Assembly: GCA_958430865.1 (NCBI GenBank)
Contig: CAUDNR010004146.1
Span: forward strand, 14,718-39,763
DNA length: 25,046 nucleotides
Direction: 5' to 3'
Source of the DNA: Entrophospora sp. SA101
Taxonomy: Eukaryota; Glomeromycota; Glomeromycetes; Entrophosporales; Entrophosporaceae
A program made the position numbers and the translations under genes. A model generated the notes under the pieces. The model was not told the origin of the DNA. It ran no database searches and saw nothing but the letters and a program-made list of their open reading frames with translations. Positions 9,958-20,118 of the stretch are shown here, in pieces. Within the stretch, counting starts at the first letter, position 1, and each line of letters starts with the position of its first letter.

Positions 9958-10592
9958 CAAGGTTGGGTGACGAAATAGAATTTCTACACTTTGAGGAATT
10001 TGACGAAAGTGACGAAATCAACAAAAAACAATATGATAAACCAATTATTTTGTAGATTTTAAATTATGGAGTAAATTTAAAAAAATAAAATTCATGATGT
10101 CAAATTCTAATTCACCCAATTCACCAATTCCTTCTAATTGCAAACATTAAAATTGGATACATATCTGAAAATTCATTTAACAATAATCAAGAATTAGTTA
10201 CAGGACGTCCTGTGTCTGATATATGGTCACACTTCATTAAAATAGTAATGAAGAAGCATTTCAACGATCAGAATTATCAGATGATTGTACAGATTTCAAA
10301 TGTTGATATTTTCTCAGAACCTGCTAAATCAATAAGGTTCAATGAACCCAATATTTCTATTTTGTATTTGAATTCGTAATTGTAATATGAATCACGAATA
10401 TGCTATGACTTCTTGAAGATTTATTATCCCATTTTTGTAGAAGCAACTGATCAATTCTTTGTCGCTGATTTAAGCACTTGGTTAACAAAGTCTAGTGGCT
10501 CAAATTTACTGTTTGAAAATCTGCCTAATTCACATCTTTTAATTCATTTTTTAAAAGCTTTTCGTTTACAGTTATTAACAATAAAAATGTAG
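9958..10592 (+). pseudogene. Degraded BED-finger/hAT-like coding region
   Basis: A shifted ATGATG frame at 10094 gives MMSNSNSPNSPIPSN. The frame 10098-10376 then includes ENSFNNNQELVTGRPVSDIW and SHFIKI; after stops at 10377 and 10383 the same frame stays open from 10386 to 10589 (EATDQFFVADLSTWLTKSSG and following). A Ser/Asn/Pro-rich start followed by GRPxSDxWxxF is how many Rhizophagus-type BED zinc-finger/hAT-derived proteins begin (recalled family pattern), but the expected CxxC...HxxxC finger is not visible. An acidic piece, GDEIEFLHFEEFDESDEINK (about 9967-10026), lies upstream. Frame changes and stops indicate a dead copy; a donor at 10376 and acceptor at 10440 suggest an old intron but do not restore phase. 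Confidence 0.4.
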
Positions 10593-11015
10593 CCACTTGA
10601 ATTTTTATGAGATGCGTGTGATGAAGTGTTAAGTATCATTATAAATACCATTTGCAATTGGTAGAGAATTATTAAATAATTCATAATAAGTTCTAGTACA
10701 AGATCTTCTCTGTCTAATGATAATAAATTATAAAATGACATTTTTTTTTGGAATTATTAAGATAGTAGATATAAAAAATGTTTAAATCAATTTTTACGCA
10801 AAGCATATATCCTTTTATAGAGAATTGGATAACGTAAAATTAGAAGCATAATGTAAAAAACCATTATTGACTTTTTAATAAATTTATAAGAATTTTAAAT
10901 TTTTTTGTTGAAAAAAAAAGTATATTATTTTTAACCAGTTCAAGGGCCGGATATTACCTAGCACTTGCACACCAACACTGTTAAATTTGACGTTATATAG
11001 AAAAAAAAGGTTTTG

Positions 11016-11420
11016 CTTGAAAATATGCCTATTTTCAATCTAGATCCGAGTGATACATTTGGAGCCTTAGTTACAAGATACATATTCAATTAATCAAGTT
11101 TTGATGAATACAGTAGTATCAATGCTGGAAATAATTTGCGAATTTTATAAAAGCTTGCATTAATTTATTTTCATTTATCCATTTTCTATGTTCATAACAT
11201 ATTTTTTCTAAAAATATAAAGTTTAATTTTTTCAGTTAGGGAGGTTCGAGGTAAATAAATCAAAAAATTTGCTAATTCAGTTGGCTTAGCATTGTTATCA
11301 ATTATACAAATATATGATGATGTGTCTGACATGTTCAATGTAGGAGTTGAATCTTTAACTTGGATCTCTATTTTATTATTAATTTTTTTAGTTTACGCAC
11401 ATTCTTTATTAGAAGAATAA
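11016..11420 (+). pseudogene. Two short open frames of unknown origin
   Basis: An ATG near 11024 encodes MPIFNLDPSDTFGALVTRYI and runs to a TAA, with SSFDEYSSINAGNNLRIL following in the same frame. About 100 bp further, a frame at about 11256-11420 reads ANSVGLALLSIIQIYDDVSD followed by a strongly hydrophobic segment (TWISILLLIFLVYAH) and a stop. They could be exons of one decayed small membrane protein gene, but no phase-consistent join is clear and no family is recognised. Confidence 0.2.
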
Positions 11421-11506
11421 AATATATTTGATAATATATGGTATGGATAGTATCTAGTATTGATGGTATTTAAAATCTATCACGAGTATATCTAGTAAAA
11501 GGAATA

Positions 11507-12001
11507 TTAATTTAACTTGCTTTTGAAAAAAAAAAAAAAAAAAGAAAATTATAATCTTTCGAAATAATTTGTTAATATTAACACATACTTTTTATCAAAA
11601 TTTTGGTTAACTGCAAGCAGTTTAACTTGTGTTCCTTTTTCAATGTTATTCCACGGTGTTGGATTGTTTTTCCTGATTCAAACAAATGAATATTAATTTC
11701 AAACAAAATATTAATTTTTCTTTTTTTTTTCTTTCTTCTTCTCTAAACTTATACTTACTTATCCCATACAACTTCGGGTCCTCTTGCTAAACGAGTTAAA
11801 TACCAACCAGCGCCTACAAGAGCTAATCCCTATTTAATCAATTATCAATTATTAATAACCGTTAATTGTTTGTAGAGTAATAAATAAATTAAAAAAATAG
11901 AAATAAATATGATAAATAATGATTACGGTGACGCCATAGAGTGGAACTGCTTCGGTACGATACCAATTTCTCATAAATGCGCCTTTTAGAGCCGAAGACA
12001 T
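11507..12001 (-). CDS. B12D/NDUFA4-like small mitochondrial membrane protein
   Basis: Minus-strand exons 12001-11927, 11829-11759 and 11672-11589, then probably 11519-11507, give an ~80-residue protein. MSSALKGAFMRNWYRTEAVP leads into one membrane helix (about residues 20-37, LYGVTGLALVGAGWYLTR), then the family signature LARGPEVVWDKKNNPTPWN and a KLLAVNQNFDK end. From family knowledge, B12D/MLRQ proteins sit in the inner mitochondrial membrane; NDUFA4 is a respiratory-chain subunit first placed in complex I and now assigned to cytochrome c oxidase. The first two donors are GTAATC and GTAAGT. The last intron is a choice: GTATGT at 11588 with an 18-base T tract before the acceptor gives the end DKNKLN, while reading through to TAA at 11549 gives DKKYVLILTNYFERL (89 aa). 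The spliced form fits the family length better. The gene looks intact. Confidence 0.85.
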
Positions 12002-12346
12002 TTTTTATTTTATTATTCAAAAGTGAGTAGGGAGGGATTGATTTGGTGAATCAGCGAGAGTTTGTGAGTGCGAGTGTGTAAAATTGAAAGAATAATTTTT
12101 TTAAAAAAACTCATTTTCCTATATTTATATATTTATAGAATTCGGGAATAACCGTTACTTGTATTCGGTGATTCTAAGGGATGCAAGAATTTTTCAAACA
12201 AATTCATAAATTATATTAACCAAAAATATCTCAAATACACGTGAGCCAATTAAAACAGATCCATACAGGGACGATGATTTTCTGCGGTGAAAAAAAAATT
12301 TTTGCCATTAATAGTAAAGTTTTACCTTCATATTGTTATTAACATA

Positions 12347-12477
12347 TACGGAAGTGGTTTTTTGAACAATAGTGTCAATGAAAAGTCATTTATCCTTTAA
12401 TTAATGAAATAATTAAATCAAATTTCATTTTATTTAGATTGATATTGCCACTACTGTTTAAAAAACCACTTTCAGTA
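12347..12477. mobile_element. 131-bp TA-flanked MITE
   Basis: The left end TACGGAAGTGGTTTTTTGAA and the reverse complement of the right end, TACTGAAAGTGGTTTTTTAA, are imperfect inverted repeats that continue ~30 bp (AATAGTGTCAAT against AGTAGTGGCAAT). TA borders both sides, as for Tc1/mariner-derived MITEs. The middle holds a further palindrome, AATGAAAT...ATTTCATT. No coding capacity. It lies between the B12D gene and the small secreted protein gene. Confidence 0.75.
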
Positions 12478-12725
12478 ACTGCAAACATGCTATGAGTGCT
12501 CATGTCATTCTTAAACAGAATTTCTTATTATTAATTGGTTTGGATATAGTTCACGCAGGGTTTTGTAAAAATATAATAAATAAACAAATTTTTTCTTTAT
12601 TTTTTATAAAATAATTTTTTTTGTAAATAATCACGCATTCATTATAAAGAAAAAATATATTTATTCACAAAAAAATTAAATACATTTATTATTAAAGCTT
12701 TTATTTGTTTTAACTAAAGGACAAA

Positions 12726-13096
12726 ATGAACAGAACAAACTCCAAAACATTGATAATAGTAGTCCTGTTAAGCTTTACCTTCATCATTGGGTTCACAACT
12801 CCAGTTCAATCAATTAGTCTTGAACATTTACGAAAAGAACAAGGATCAAGTACATCAGATGTTACTCGTAATTATTATTTTTTATTTATTTTTTTATTTT
12901 ATAGCGCCAGCAACTAGTAATCACTATTTGTGAATCAAAGAATGTTTTATTTATTCATTTCATAGCACCAGTAAATTCAACAGGTGTTACTAATGTTGTC
13001 CACAAGGTTCCAACCAATCTTGTATCAACTTTTATTTTTTTTAAAAAAAAATCGCGACATATCAATTACAAAAATAAAAGGATATTCAGCACTTAA
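12726..13096 (+). CDS. Candidate small secreted protein (signal peptide, ~90 aa)
   Basis: Exon 1 (12726-12867) encodes a clear signal peptide: polar MNRTNSKT, hydrophobic LIIVVLLSFTFIIGFTT, and a likely cut after PVQS (residue 29). The mature part starts ISLEHLRKEQGSSTSDVT. The donor CGTAATT at 12868 can pair with two acceptors: 12965 (98-nt intron, normal size) giving PPVNSTGVTNVVHKVP and a basic tail to TAA 13096, or 12904 (37-nt intron) giving PPATSNHYL and a stop at 12933. Both begin with the same Pro-Pro. No cysteines and no known domain. Short secreted proteins of this type are often studied as effector candidates in plant-associated fungi, but nothing here shows such a role. The C-terminal half after VPTNLVSTF looks non-coding, so a further intron or a misjudged end is possible. 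Confidence 0.5.
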
Positions 13097-13651
13097 TCAA
13101 CTTTAGATATAATTCTGCTCTTGGTACCCGAATCTGATATTTCTGCGATTATTGCTTAACGCCAAAGAATCACCCCTGTCTAGGTACAACATATCTGAGG
13201 TTTGTAGTCTCATATGGTAAATAATTTGATATTTTGTTCAATGATTACAATTGTTATTATTAGAAGATCAAGATGAGTGGATTATTGTTCACTCCAAGAA
13301 TTCAATCTGTTTAAATATCTCATAAAAATTTTGATGATGGATAAGAAAGACTAATTTAAAACATTGTAGATTGTTCCAGAAATTTCTGTTGCTTTCTTTG
13401 CAATAAAGCAAAAAGATCACACTTGCGGTGATTAACAAGATCCTCAGTCAATCCCATTGTATGAAAAGCACGTCAGATTGCTTCTTAAATTTTAGGTCTT
13501 GTTAATGTGATATTACATTTTGCAATGAAGTAGTAGTAACATTAATTAAAATCCTTGTAAATCTTTTTAAATTTTCATTAGATGTTGGGAAGTTTTAAAC
13601 CATCCAATATTAAAATTCTTGATGTAAGATAGCTTCCTTAGTTTCAGGCCG
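13097..13651. other. Intergenic, no gene seen
   Basis: A+T-rich sequence with frequent stops in all frames. It may contain highly decayed coding sequence but nothing can be named. Confidence 0.4.
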
Positions 13652-13900
13652 TTGACAAGAATTCATTCATGCATTCCAATTGAATCTTTGATGAATAAAT
13701 TCTCGCTTCTGGAATTTTTTTATATTGATGATATTCATGAAATTATATTTGAAGATGAAGGTAATGAAATAAAAGAGATGATGGAATTTGCATCTTCAAT
13801 TGTTTTAGAGATTGAAAACCGTTTTCCAAATTGACATTCATCTAATTTCGATGTATCGGAATGGCCATTAAATGTCAGTGTAAATAATTAATTATCATGA
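13652..13900 (+). pseudogene. Open frame resembling a hAT/zinc-finger-transposase C-terminal piece
   Basis: Sixty open codons (13652-13834; CIPIESLMNKFSLLEFFYID, then an acidic EDEGNEIKEMMEF, then SIVLEIENRFPN) followed after one stop by SSNFDVSEWPLN in the same frame. A helical segment ending in ExRFP and followed by F/D-x2-xWP resembles the region before the dimerisation domain of hAT/ZNF862-like proteins; this is a pattern recollection, not a proven match. There is no good start, so it is treated as a relic. Confidence 0.25.
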
Positions 13901-15060
13901 TATATCTTTAGTGATCCAGATAGTGTCAACGTCAATAAAGAATGGTGTCATTTTATGAGCAATAATTTTAGCAAACTAAATCAATGTGAACTAATTGTCT
14001 TTATAAAAATCATTCCCTATTTATCTAAGGCTCTGAACAAATCAATGAAATTCGGATCGAATAATCTGATTTTTGATTCGTTTCTGATTCGAATATATAA
14101 ATGGAAATAATCCAATGAAATTATTCAGATAAACACGATTTTTTCTTGTGTGTCCAGATTCGTCGAAATGATGTTTGACTATACTTGTTCTCATTTTATT
14201 GTTAAATATAATATCAATCTAAAGTTTTTTGTCGATTTTGAATTTAAAATCTGACTCGTTCGGAAACTTAAATATCATAAAACCTCAGAGATAATCATCT
14301 AATAGGTATGTTCATAATGATTGGAAGGTGGTGATAGCTTGGATGGAATAAATAAAATAAAATTGTCACAAATTTTTTATTTATTTAAACTACAAAATAT
14401 TTTCACGTGCACACAGTCACATAAGTTCGTGTCCGTTTTTAAATAATTAATGTGATATATCCTTTGAGAATAATATCTTTTTGAAGAAAGTTCAACTACA
14501 CTGTTATATATTGATTTCTTATAAATTTAAAAATAGATCCATGCTTGAATATATTTTGATTGATATCTCTTTTATTATCACCAGTATGTTAAGAATTCGA
14601 ATTATCTAATCGATCTTATTTATTAATTTGTTACTTGATAACTTATTTTATTTTAAATTTCTATATTCAAAACGCTCACTTACTTTCTCAAAGATTAATT
14701 TTCTCAAAAAGTATACTTAAATTTACTTTGTATTTTTATTTTTTCAAGAGGAAAGAAAGAAACCCATGATTTTGTGCCATGGGAAGAAAAGTATTTAAAC
14801 TTTAATTATCCATATTTAAACTTTTTGTGTGTAAGCTGGATAAATATTATGATGTCGAACAACAAAAATACTTGCTATATAGCTTATGTTTAAGCATCAT
14901 CAGAAAATAACAGTGACAACGGTATTAAAGACAAAAGGCAAATAACAATGAATTCGAGTTTTATTCATGTTGTGATCTGGTAAAAAAATATATTTACAAA
15001 TACATTTAGGTTTTCCTATGTCGTGATACATTTAATTGTATCCGCTGAAATGGAAATTCA
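13901..15060. other. Intergenic, no gene seen
   Basis: A long gene-free A+T-rich spacer. Noted structures: four GATTCG-like blocks at about 14046-14095 and a duplicated ATTTAAACTTT at about 14792 and 14812. No open frame of note. Confidence 0.5.
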
Positions 15061-15066
15061 TTATTA

Positions 15067-15399
15067 TTAAAGACTTCTACAAAAGCCTTCTATATTATTA
15101 AAACGCATAAATTCAGCCAGCTTTACTATTATTATATTATTATATAATTCATTGTGATCAACATCACATAACCGAATAATAATTAAATTCCACAAAGGGA
15201 AATGCAAGTTGCAGATCACAGCCAACCACTCACTCAAAAGGTAAAGTACCGCAGGTGTTCTTAATTTATCAAGTTGAATTGCTAAACGAGATCCTCGGGA
15301 GAACTGGGCAGCTGCTTTCCGAGCTGAAATTAATTCTTGAAGAAGCAATTTGGGGTCGTGCATATGGCATTCTATACAACTTGCGACTCTATCCGTCAA
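15067..15399 (-). CDS. Unrecognised 110-codon open frame with atypical composition
   Basis: The minus-strand frame starts MTDRVASCIECHMHDPKLLL, continues QELISARKAAAQFSRGSRLA and QLDKLRTPAVLYLLSEWLAV, and ends FMRFNNIEGFCRSL. The first half is rich in Ala, Arg and Leu and visibly higher in G+C than the flanks, unlike the Asn/Ile/Lys-rich genes nearby. No motif is recognised. It has no adjacent exons with convincing splice sites, so it may be a fragment of a transposon or of transferred DNA, or a chance frame. A short duplication containing GTTTTCCTGATGC (15408 and 15455) lies at its upstream side. Confidence 0.25.
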   Translation of the reverse strand: MTDRVASCIECHMHDPKLLLQELISARKAAAQFSRGSRLAIQLDKLRTPAVLYLLSEWLAVICNLHFPLWNLIIIRLCDVDHNELYNNIIIVKLAEFMRFNNIEGFCRSL

Positions 15400-15480
15400 C
15401 GTATCTGTTTTCCTGATGCAGACAGCGTTGCCACATTGTATTCACGATGACTTGTTTTCCTGATGCGGCAAGTAGGTTGT

Positions 15481-16086
15481 TTAGTATATGTTTCAAAAAC
15501 AATTAATCGCCGAAGCTGTTATCGTTAATGTTATTAATCATTATTAATAATTATGTGTTTTAATGCATGTTATAAGAATAATAAAAATAAAAAATCAAGA
15601 AACAAATAATTCTTTGAACATCCAAAAGAATCACACGAATAAATATATTTAACCACTTGAACAATATAAGCAATTCATTGATTGGATTTCGTAATTTTGT
15701 CAGCACACTAATTATGTTATGTATTATATATTACTGTAGTTTCAAATCGCCCTTCTAACGGAATCTTAGAACTTGAAAACGTTTCAACCGAGATTTGATT
15801 CATTTGAAGAGAGAGTTGATTTGTTCGTTGATTTTTTCCATGGAAGAATACACATTTAGATGCTTAATATTGTTATCGGTAAAATGTTTTGATTGACAAA
15901 AACAATTCCTAAAAAGAATAAAAGAATCGGTTTTACATTTTTTGTTTGTTACATTTTTTTTTCTTTCTGATAATATTATTAATATTAATACAATAGAATT
16001 TTTTTAATATTGATATTAACGCTTAATATTTTTTTTAAACTCTTTTTTCTTAAATCTATCACCCCATCCATATATAATAATAATAA
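15481..16086. other. Upstream spacer of the intact Kelch gene
   Basis: No gene. T-rich and A-rich tracts increase toward 16086, and the start codon is preceded by AATAATAATAA, similar to the AATAATAATAGTAATT before the Kelch copy at 23970, so short conserved 5' UTR sequence is plausible. Confidence 0.45.
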
Positions 16087-17910
16087 ATGAATTTAAATCT
16101 CAAACATAAGCTTCATTTATTATTTATTATAATATTTATTACTACCAATGCATATTCTGATCTTACCATAAACCGTTATGCGCCTGTTAGTACAGTGGTA
16201 GATAATAAGCTCTTCATTCTTGGAGGCTTTAGTGTAGAATTGAAAATTATGTTAGATACGGTGGTTTATCTGGATTTAACTAGTGATTTCAATGTTGCCA
16301 ATGCACCGATAATTAATGAAGCTGCAAAAAAAATTCCCGTGAGAACCTGTTGGGGAGTAACTGGAGTTGGTGGAATAAGCAAATCAACGATATTTTTGGT
16401 TGGTGGAATTATGATGGATCCAAACACTAATAAAAATAACTTTGATAATTTGTTTTATACATATGATGTGAATACAAAAGTTTGGAATAATCCAAAAGCA
16501 ACAGGAATTGCGCCCGCTAATCGTAGAGAGGATGCCGCTGTTGTGGACGATAGTGGAAAAATGTATATTTTTGGTGGATTAGCAGATAAATTTACTGGGA
16601 CTGCCACTTTTCAAATTTTTAACGATTTGAACATTTTGAATACGGTAGACCTGGTTTGGACTCCAGTCACTGTAAATAATCCACCATTGCCAACTTGCGA
16701 TCATACATTAACTTTATTACCTGATGGTAAAATTGTAGTTATCGGTGGAAGAGAGGCAAAAGATATTACAGGTGTAGGCAATTATGAAGCTGACATCTAT
16801 AAAGTATGCATTTTTATATATATATATACGAATTTAAAGTTTTTTTTTCTATATATATATATATTCGTATGTTTATAATTATTTATTTAATAGATAAAAA
16901 TTTTTGATACAAAACTTTTAACTTGGCAAACTATGGTAATTATTTAAAAGATATTATTTATGAAAAAAGAAAAAAGATAGAATTGTTTAAATTATTTTTT
17001 TCTTACAATTGGATAAAAAATTTAGGTTGCGGATGGTCCTCTATCTATCGAACCTCGAAGTTGTCATTCAGCTGTACTTTGTAATCAAATTTTATAATTT
17101 AAAATTTTTTTTTTTTTTGGAATTAAAAAAATCATGCTAAAATTTATATATCTCATATATATATATATAGCAAAGGATGGAAGGATAATTGTTTATGGTG
17201 GTAATAGGGAACCTTCAAGAGTTACAGCATTTCCTGAGCTTATTGTGCTGGACACAAAGGTCAATCCTTTTCGTTGGTCTGCACCCAATTTTTCGCCCAC
17301 TAATCGTGCTCCACCTCTAACATTGCATACATCCAATTTAATTGGAAATCAAATGATAATAAGTTTTGGTATTTTTTTTTTTATTTTTTTTTAAAAATTA
17401 TTTATTCTTTCAACCCTGAAATAAATTAAAAATTATATATATATAGGGAATATTACAAATAACCTTACAGCACAACAATCAACTAGTGGAAACATCTATA
17501 TACTTGATATTAAAGATTATAGTTGGAAATCAAGTTATTCGGCAGCTGAGGCAAATTTAACACCGTCATCATCATCATCACCATCACCATCACCATCAAC
17601 AACAACAACAACAACAACAACAACATCATCATCGTCAACATCATCATCATCACAATCAGATACATCATCATCACCACAAAGCGCTGTTCAAATATTAATA
17701 ATACTGGTGGGGATTTTGGGTGGATTAATAATATTTGGAATAGCTGCATTCATAATTGTAAAATTATATCGAAGGAAAAAAAATGTTCCGCTTGATGTTA
17801 TAAAAATTCCTAGTGAACAACAAGTTCAACAAAATAAATATACTCGAATTGTTCCTAATCCTCACTATAATAATCTTGGTAGTGTTGATCAATCAGCACT
17901 AAGAAGATAA
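16087..17910 (+). CDS. Secretory-pathway type I membrane Kelch-repeat protein (5 exons, 491 aa), intact
   Basis: Exons 16087-16803, 16894-16935, 17026-17080, 17171-17368 and 17447-17910 join to 1476 nt. Residues 1-24 are a signal peptide (LLFIIIFITTNAYS). Kelch blades follow: VVDNKLFILGG, STIFLVGG...LFYTYDVNTKVW, DDSGKMYIFGG...LNILNTVDLVW, LPDGKIVVIGG...IYKIKIFDTKLLTW, SKDGRIIVYGG...LIVLDTK, and NIYILDIKDYSW, enough for a six- to seven-bladed propeller ending near residue 365. Then come a Ser/Thr/Pro stalk (~376-414) encoded by TCA/ACA repeats and probably O-glycosylated, one membrane helix (418-442), the basic stop LYRRKK and a ~45-residue tail. Likely a surface protein with an outward Kelch domain; the partner is unknown, and no galactose-oxidase copper site is identified. 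Intron phases are shared with the broken copies downstream. Confidence 0.92.
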
Positions 17911-18517
17911 TAATTTTTGTATTAATATATATTAATAATTTAATGTAAAATTTTTTTGCCAAAAATAAAAATAAAAAATTTTGTTTTTAGATTTCTAACA
18001 AATTCTATTTTGCAAACAATTTCGACTATTATAAGATTGAAATTTTAATTCATTGTAATTGCATGAATTAATTAGTCAATGAGTTGAATTCCAAAGATGG
18101 CTTATTCTTGGAAGGTTACTATATACATGTAAGAGCTTGCTTGAAACGTGAATGCAGCTATGAATCAACAAATTTTTAATGGTAAAATCGAAACCGAAAT
18201 TTATTAAACGGATTTTATAGAAGTTTATTTTTTAAAAAAATAGTGCATCTTTTTCTCTCGCTATATACCATTAACGAAAACGAAATACTTTCAAACAAGA
18301 CAAATAAAGTCTAGTACTGGTGATATAGAAAAATCTATTTGGTAACTTTAAAAATAAATATTGTCTATAGTTTTGATACAACGTTTAATGGACTTTCAGG
18401 CCTTTTTGAGTTGTAGAATTATTATTATGCGATGGTCTAAAGAACACAGAGCTAAAAAATGTATTTATTATTTATCGAATTTCGATTTTTGCTAGGTGTA
18501 TTAATATTAATATTATA
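17911..18517. other. 3' flank of the intact Kelch gene, no further gene
   Basis: A polyadenylation-like AATAAAAATAAAA lies near 17963. The rest is A+T-rich spacer up to the MITE at 18518, without Kelch similarity. Confidence 0.45.
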
Positions 18518-18655
18518 CACAGTGAATCTCGATCTAGCGGTCCTCGATTTAACAGATACTAATTAAAAATCTTGATAAAATTATAAAACTCTCCTTAATA
18601 TAACGGATTTCTTGGAAAAAATTTTCTAATGTCCGCTAAACCGAGATTTATTGTG
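18518..18655. mobile_element. 138-bp TA-flanked MITE (pogo/Tc1-like ends)
   Basis: The left end CACAGTGAATCTCGATCTAG and the reverse complement of the right end, CACAATAAATCTCGGTTTAG, pair over ~25 bp (both continue CGG). Both are bordered by TATA/TA. No coding capacity. The right border directly abuts the Kelch fragment, so this insertion or the event that brought it probably cut that copy. Confidence 0.7.
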
Positions 18656-18659
18656 TATA

Positions 18660-18817
18660 TATAATGTAAATACAAAAAATTTGAAATGTTCTAAAGACAA
18701 CTGGTGTTGCTCCCATGAATCGTCAAAAAATAGAGTCTTCATAGATAAAAATAGATTAACAGATAAAGTTACTGGGTCTGTTAATTATTGTACACTTTGA
18801 ACGCAGCAGACCTGGCT
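18660..18817 (+). pseudogene. Kelch gene fragment
   Basis: The sequence follows the middle of exon 1 of the other Kelch copies: NVNTK, KTTGVAPMNRQ, LTDKVTGSVN and YTLNAADLA appear in order in shifting frames, matching the corresponding residues of the copy at 23970 (DVNTKIW, KTTGIIPVNRR, LTDAATGS, MYTLNTIDLTW). Frameshifts, a lost GG block and missing flanks show it is dead. Further on, about 18940-19030, a weak resemblance to exon 4 (GGIIVV ... FAPNSLSYPNNNVG) may be the same gene's tail. Confidence 0.7.
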
Positions 18818-18995
18818 AGCATCTATAATAATATATATTGTATAGCAAACTAAAAATGTGATTTAAACATTTAGTTGAAAAACAAGTTATGTATGTAAAC
18901 TTAGCACCACATCTCATTAACCAAATTTGGGTGGAATAATAGTGGTTGCACGACAACTTTGGCAATACAGGAATTCTCGATTTGCTCCTAATTCC

Positions 18996-19404
18996 TTATC
19001 TTATCCTAATAATAATGTTGGTAGTCCATGACACCTTGGCCAAGATAATTATTTTATTTAAATGACAAATTCGTGTTTTGTATATTTATAGGATTATAAT
19101 CATGTTGACCGATAAATCAGGTCATTTGACTAGATTTTGAAATGATAAACCTTTATTATTTAATCCAAGGGATGGAAGAACATAATTCTATTTACTACAT
19201 ACAGGGTGGACGCAACAGTCTTTTTTATCAAATTTGAAGAACGTCGTTAGCTTAGAAACCGTACCAACTTGACTTGATATAATTTCCTTTTAGTTGTAAA
19301 AACACTACCATAATAATACGGTAATTTCCTTCTAAAATGGGATTCGGCAGACCCTTTCCTAAACTCCCTCCACCATTCCTGATACCTCGTCCGGAAAATG
19401 AACT
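18996..19404 (+). repeat. 409-bp direct duplication, copy 1
   Basis: Nearly identical (scattered single-base differences) to 19711-20118, same orientation. It starts TTATCTTATCCTAATAATAA and ends at CGTCCGGAAAATGAACT. Its 5' part may derive from Kelch exon 4; the remainder has no recognised content. A 306-bp spacer (19405-19710) without features separates the copies. Confidence 0.85.
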
Positions 19405-19710
19405 TTTAAAAAAACTTTGTCATGCTATTCTTTGAATCACAGAGAAAAAAACTGGAAATTTTTTTATCCAACTTGTTTAGTTATCGAGCCTATACGTTTT
19501 AAATTTTAACAGAATTTTAACATTTTGGATGATTTTTACTAATAAAATTAAAAAAAAAAAACTGTCACCATGTTCAGCATCACATTAATTACAATTTTTC
19601 TTAATTTCATACTTTGTATCTTTTTTTTGAAGAAGATGTAATTTTTATTTTTATATTTGTTTATTAGTAAATTTTATATATGACGTTTTAGTTTTGATCT
19701 ACATAGTCCA

Positions 19711-20118
19711 TTATCTTATCCTAATAATAATGTTGGTGGTCCATGACACCTTGGCTAAGATAATTATTTTATTTAAATGACAAATTTGTATTTTGTATAT
19801 TTATAGGATTATAGTCACGTTGACCGATAAATCAGATCATTTTGACTAGATTTTGAAATGATAAACCTTTATTATTTAATCCAAGGGATGGTAGAGCATA
19901 ACTCTATTTACTACATACAGGGTGGACGTAACAGGCTTTTTATCTAATTTGAAGAACGTTGTCAGCTTAGAAACCGTACCAACTTGGCTTGATATAATTT
20001 CCTTTAGTTGTAAAAACACTACCATAATAATACGGTAATTTCCTTCTAAAATGGGATTCGGCAGACCCTTTCCTAAACTCCCTCCACCATTCCTGATACC
20101 TCGTCCGGAAAATGAACT
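19711..20118 (+). repeat. 409-bp direct duplication, copy 2
   Basis: See copy 1 (18996-19404). The 70 bp around ATGGGATTCGGCAGACCCTT are identical in both. An open frame on either strand here (plus: MGFGRPFPKLPPPFLIPRPE...; minus: Arg/Gly-rich) is short and not convincing as a gene. Confidence 0.85.

Noticed and set aside
17510..17749. Met/Leu-rich minus-strand frame
   Set aside because: Antisense of the TCA/ACA stalk repeats in the intact Kelch gene.
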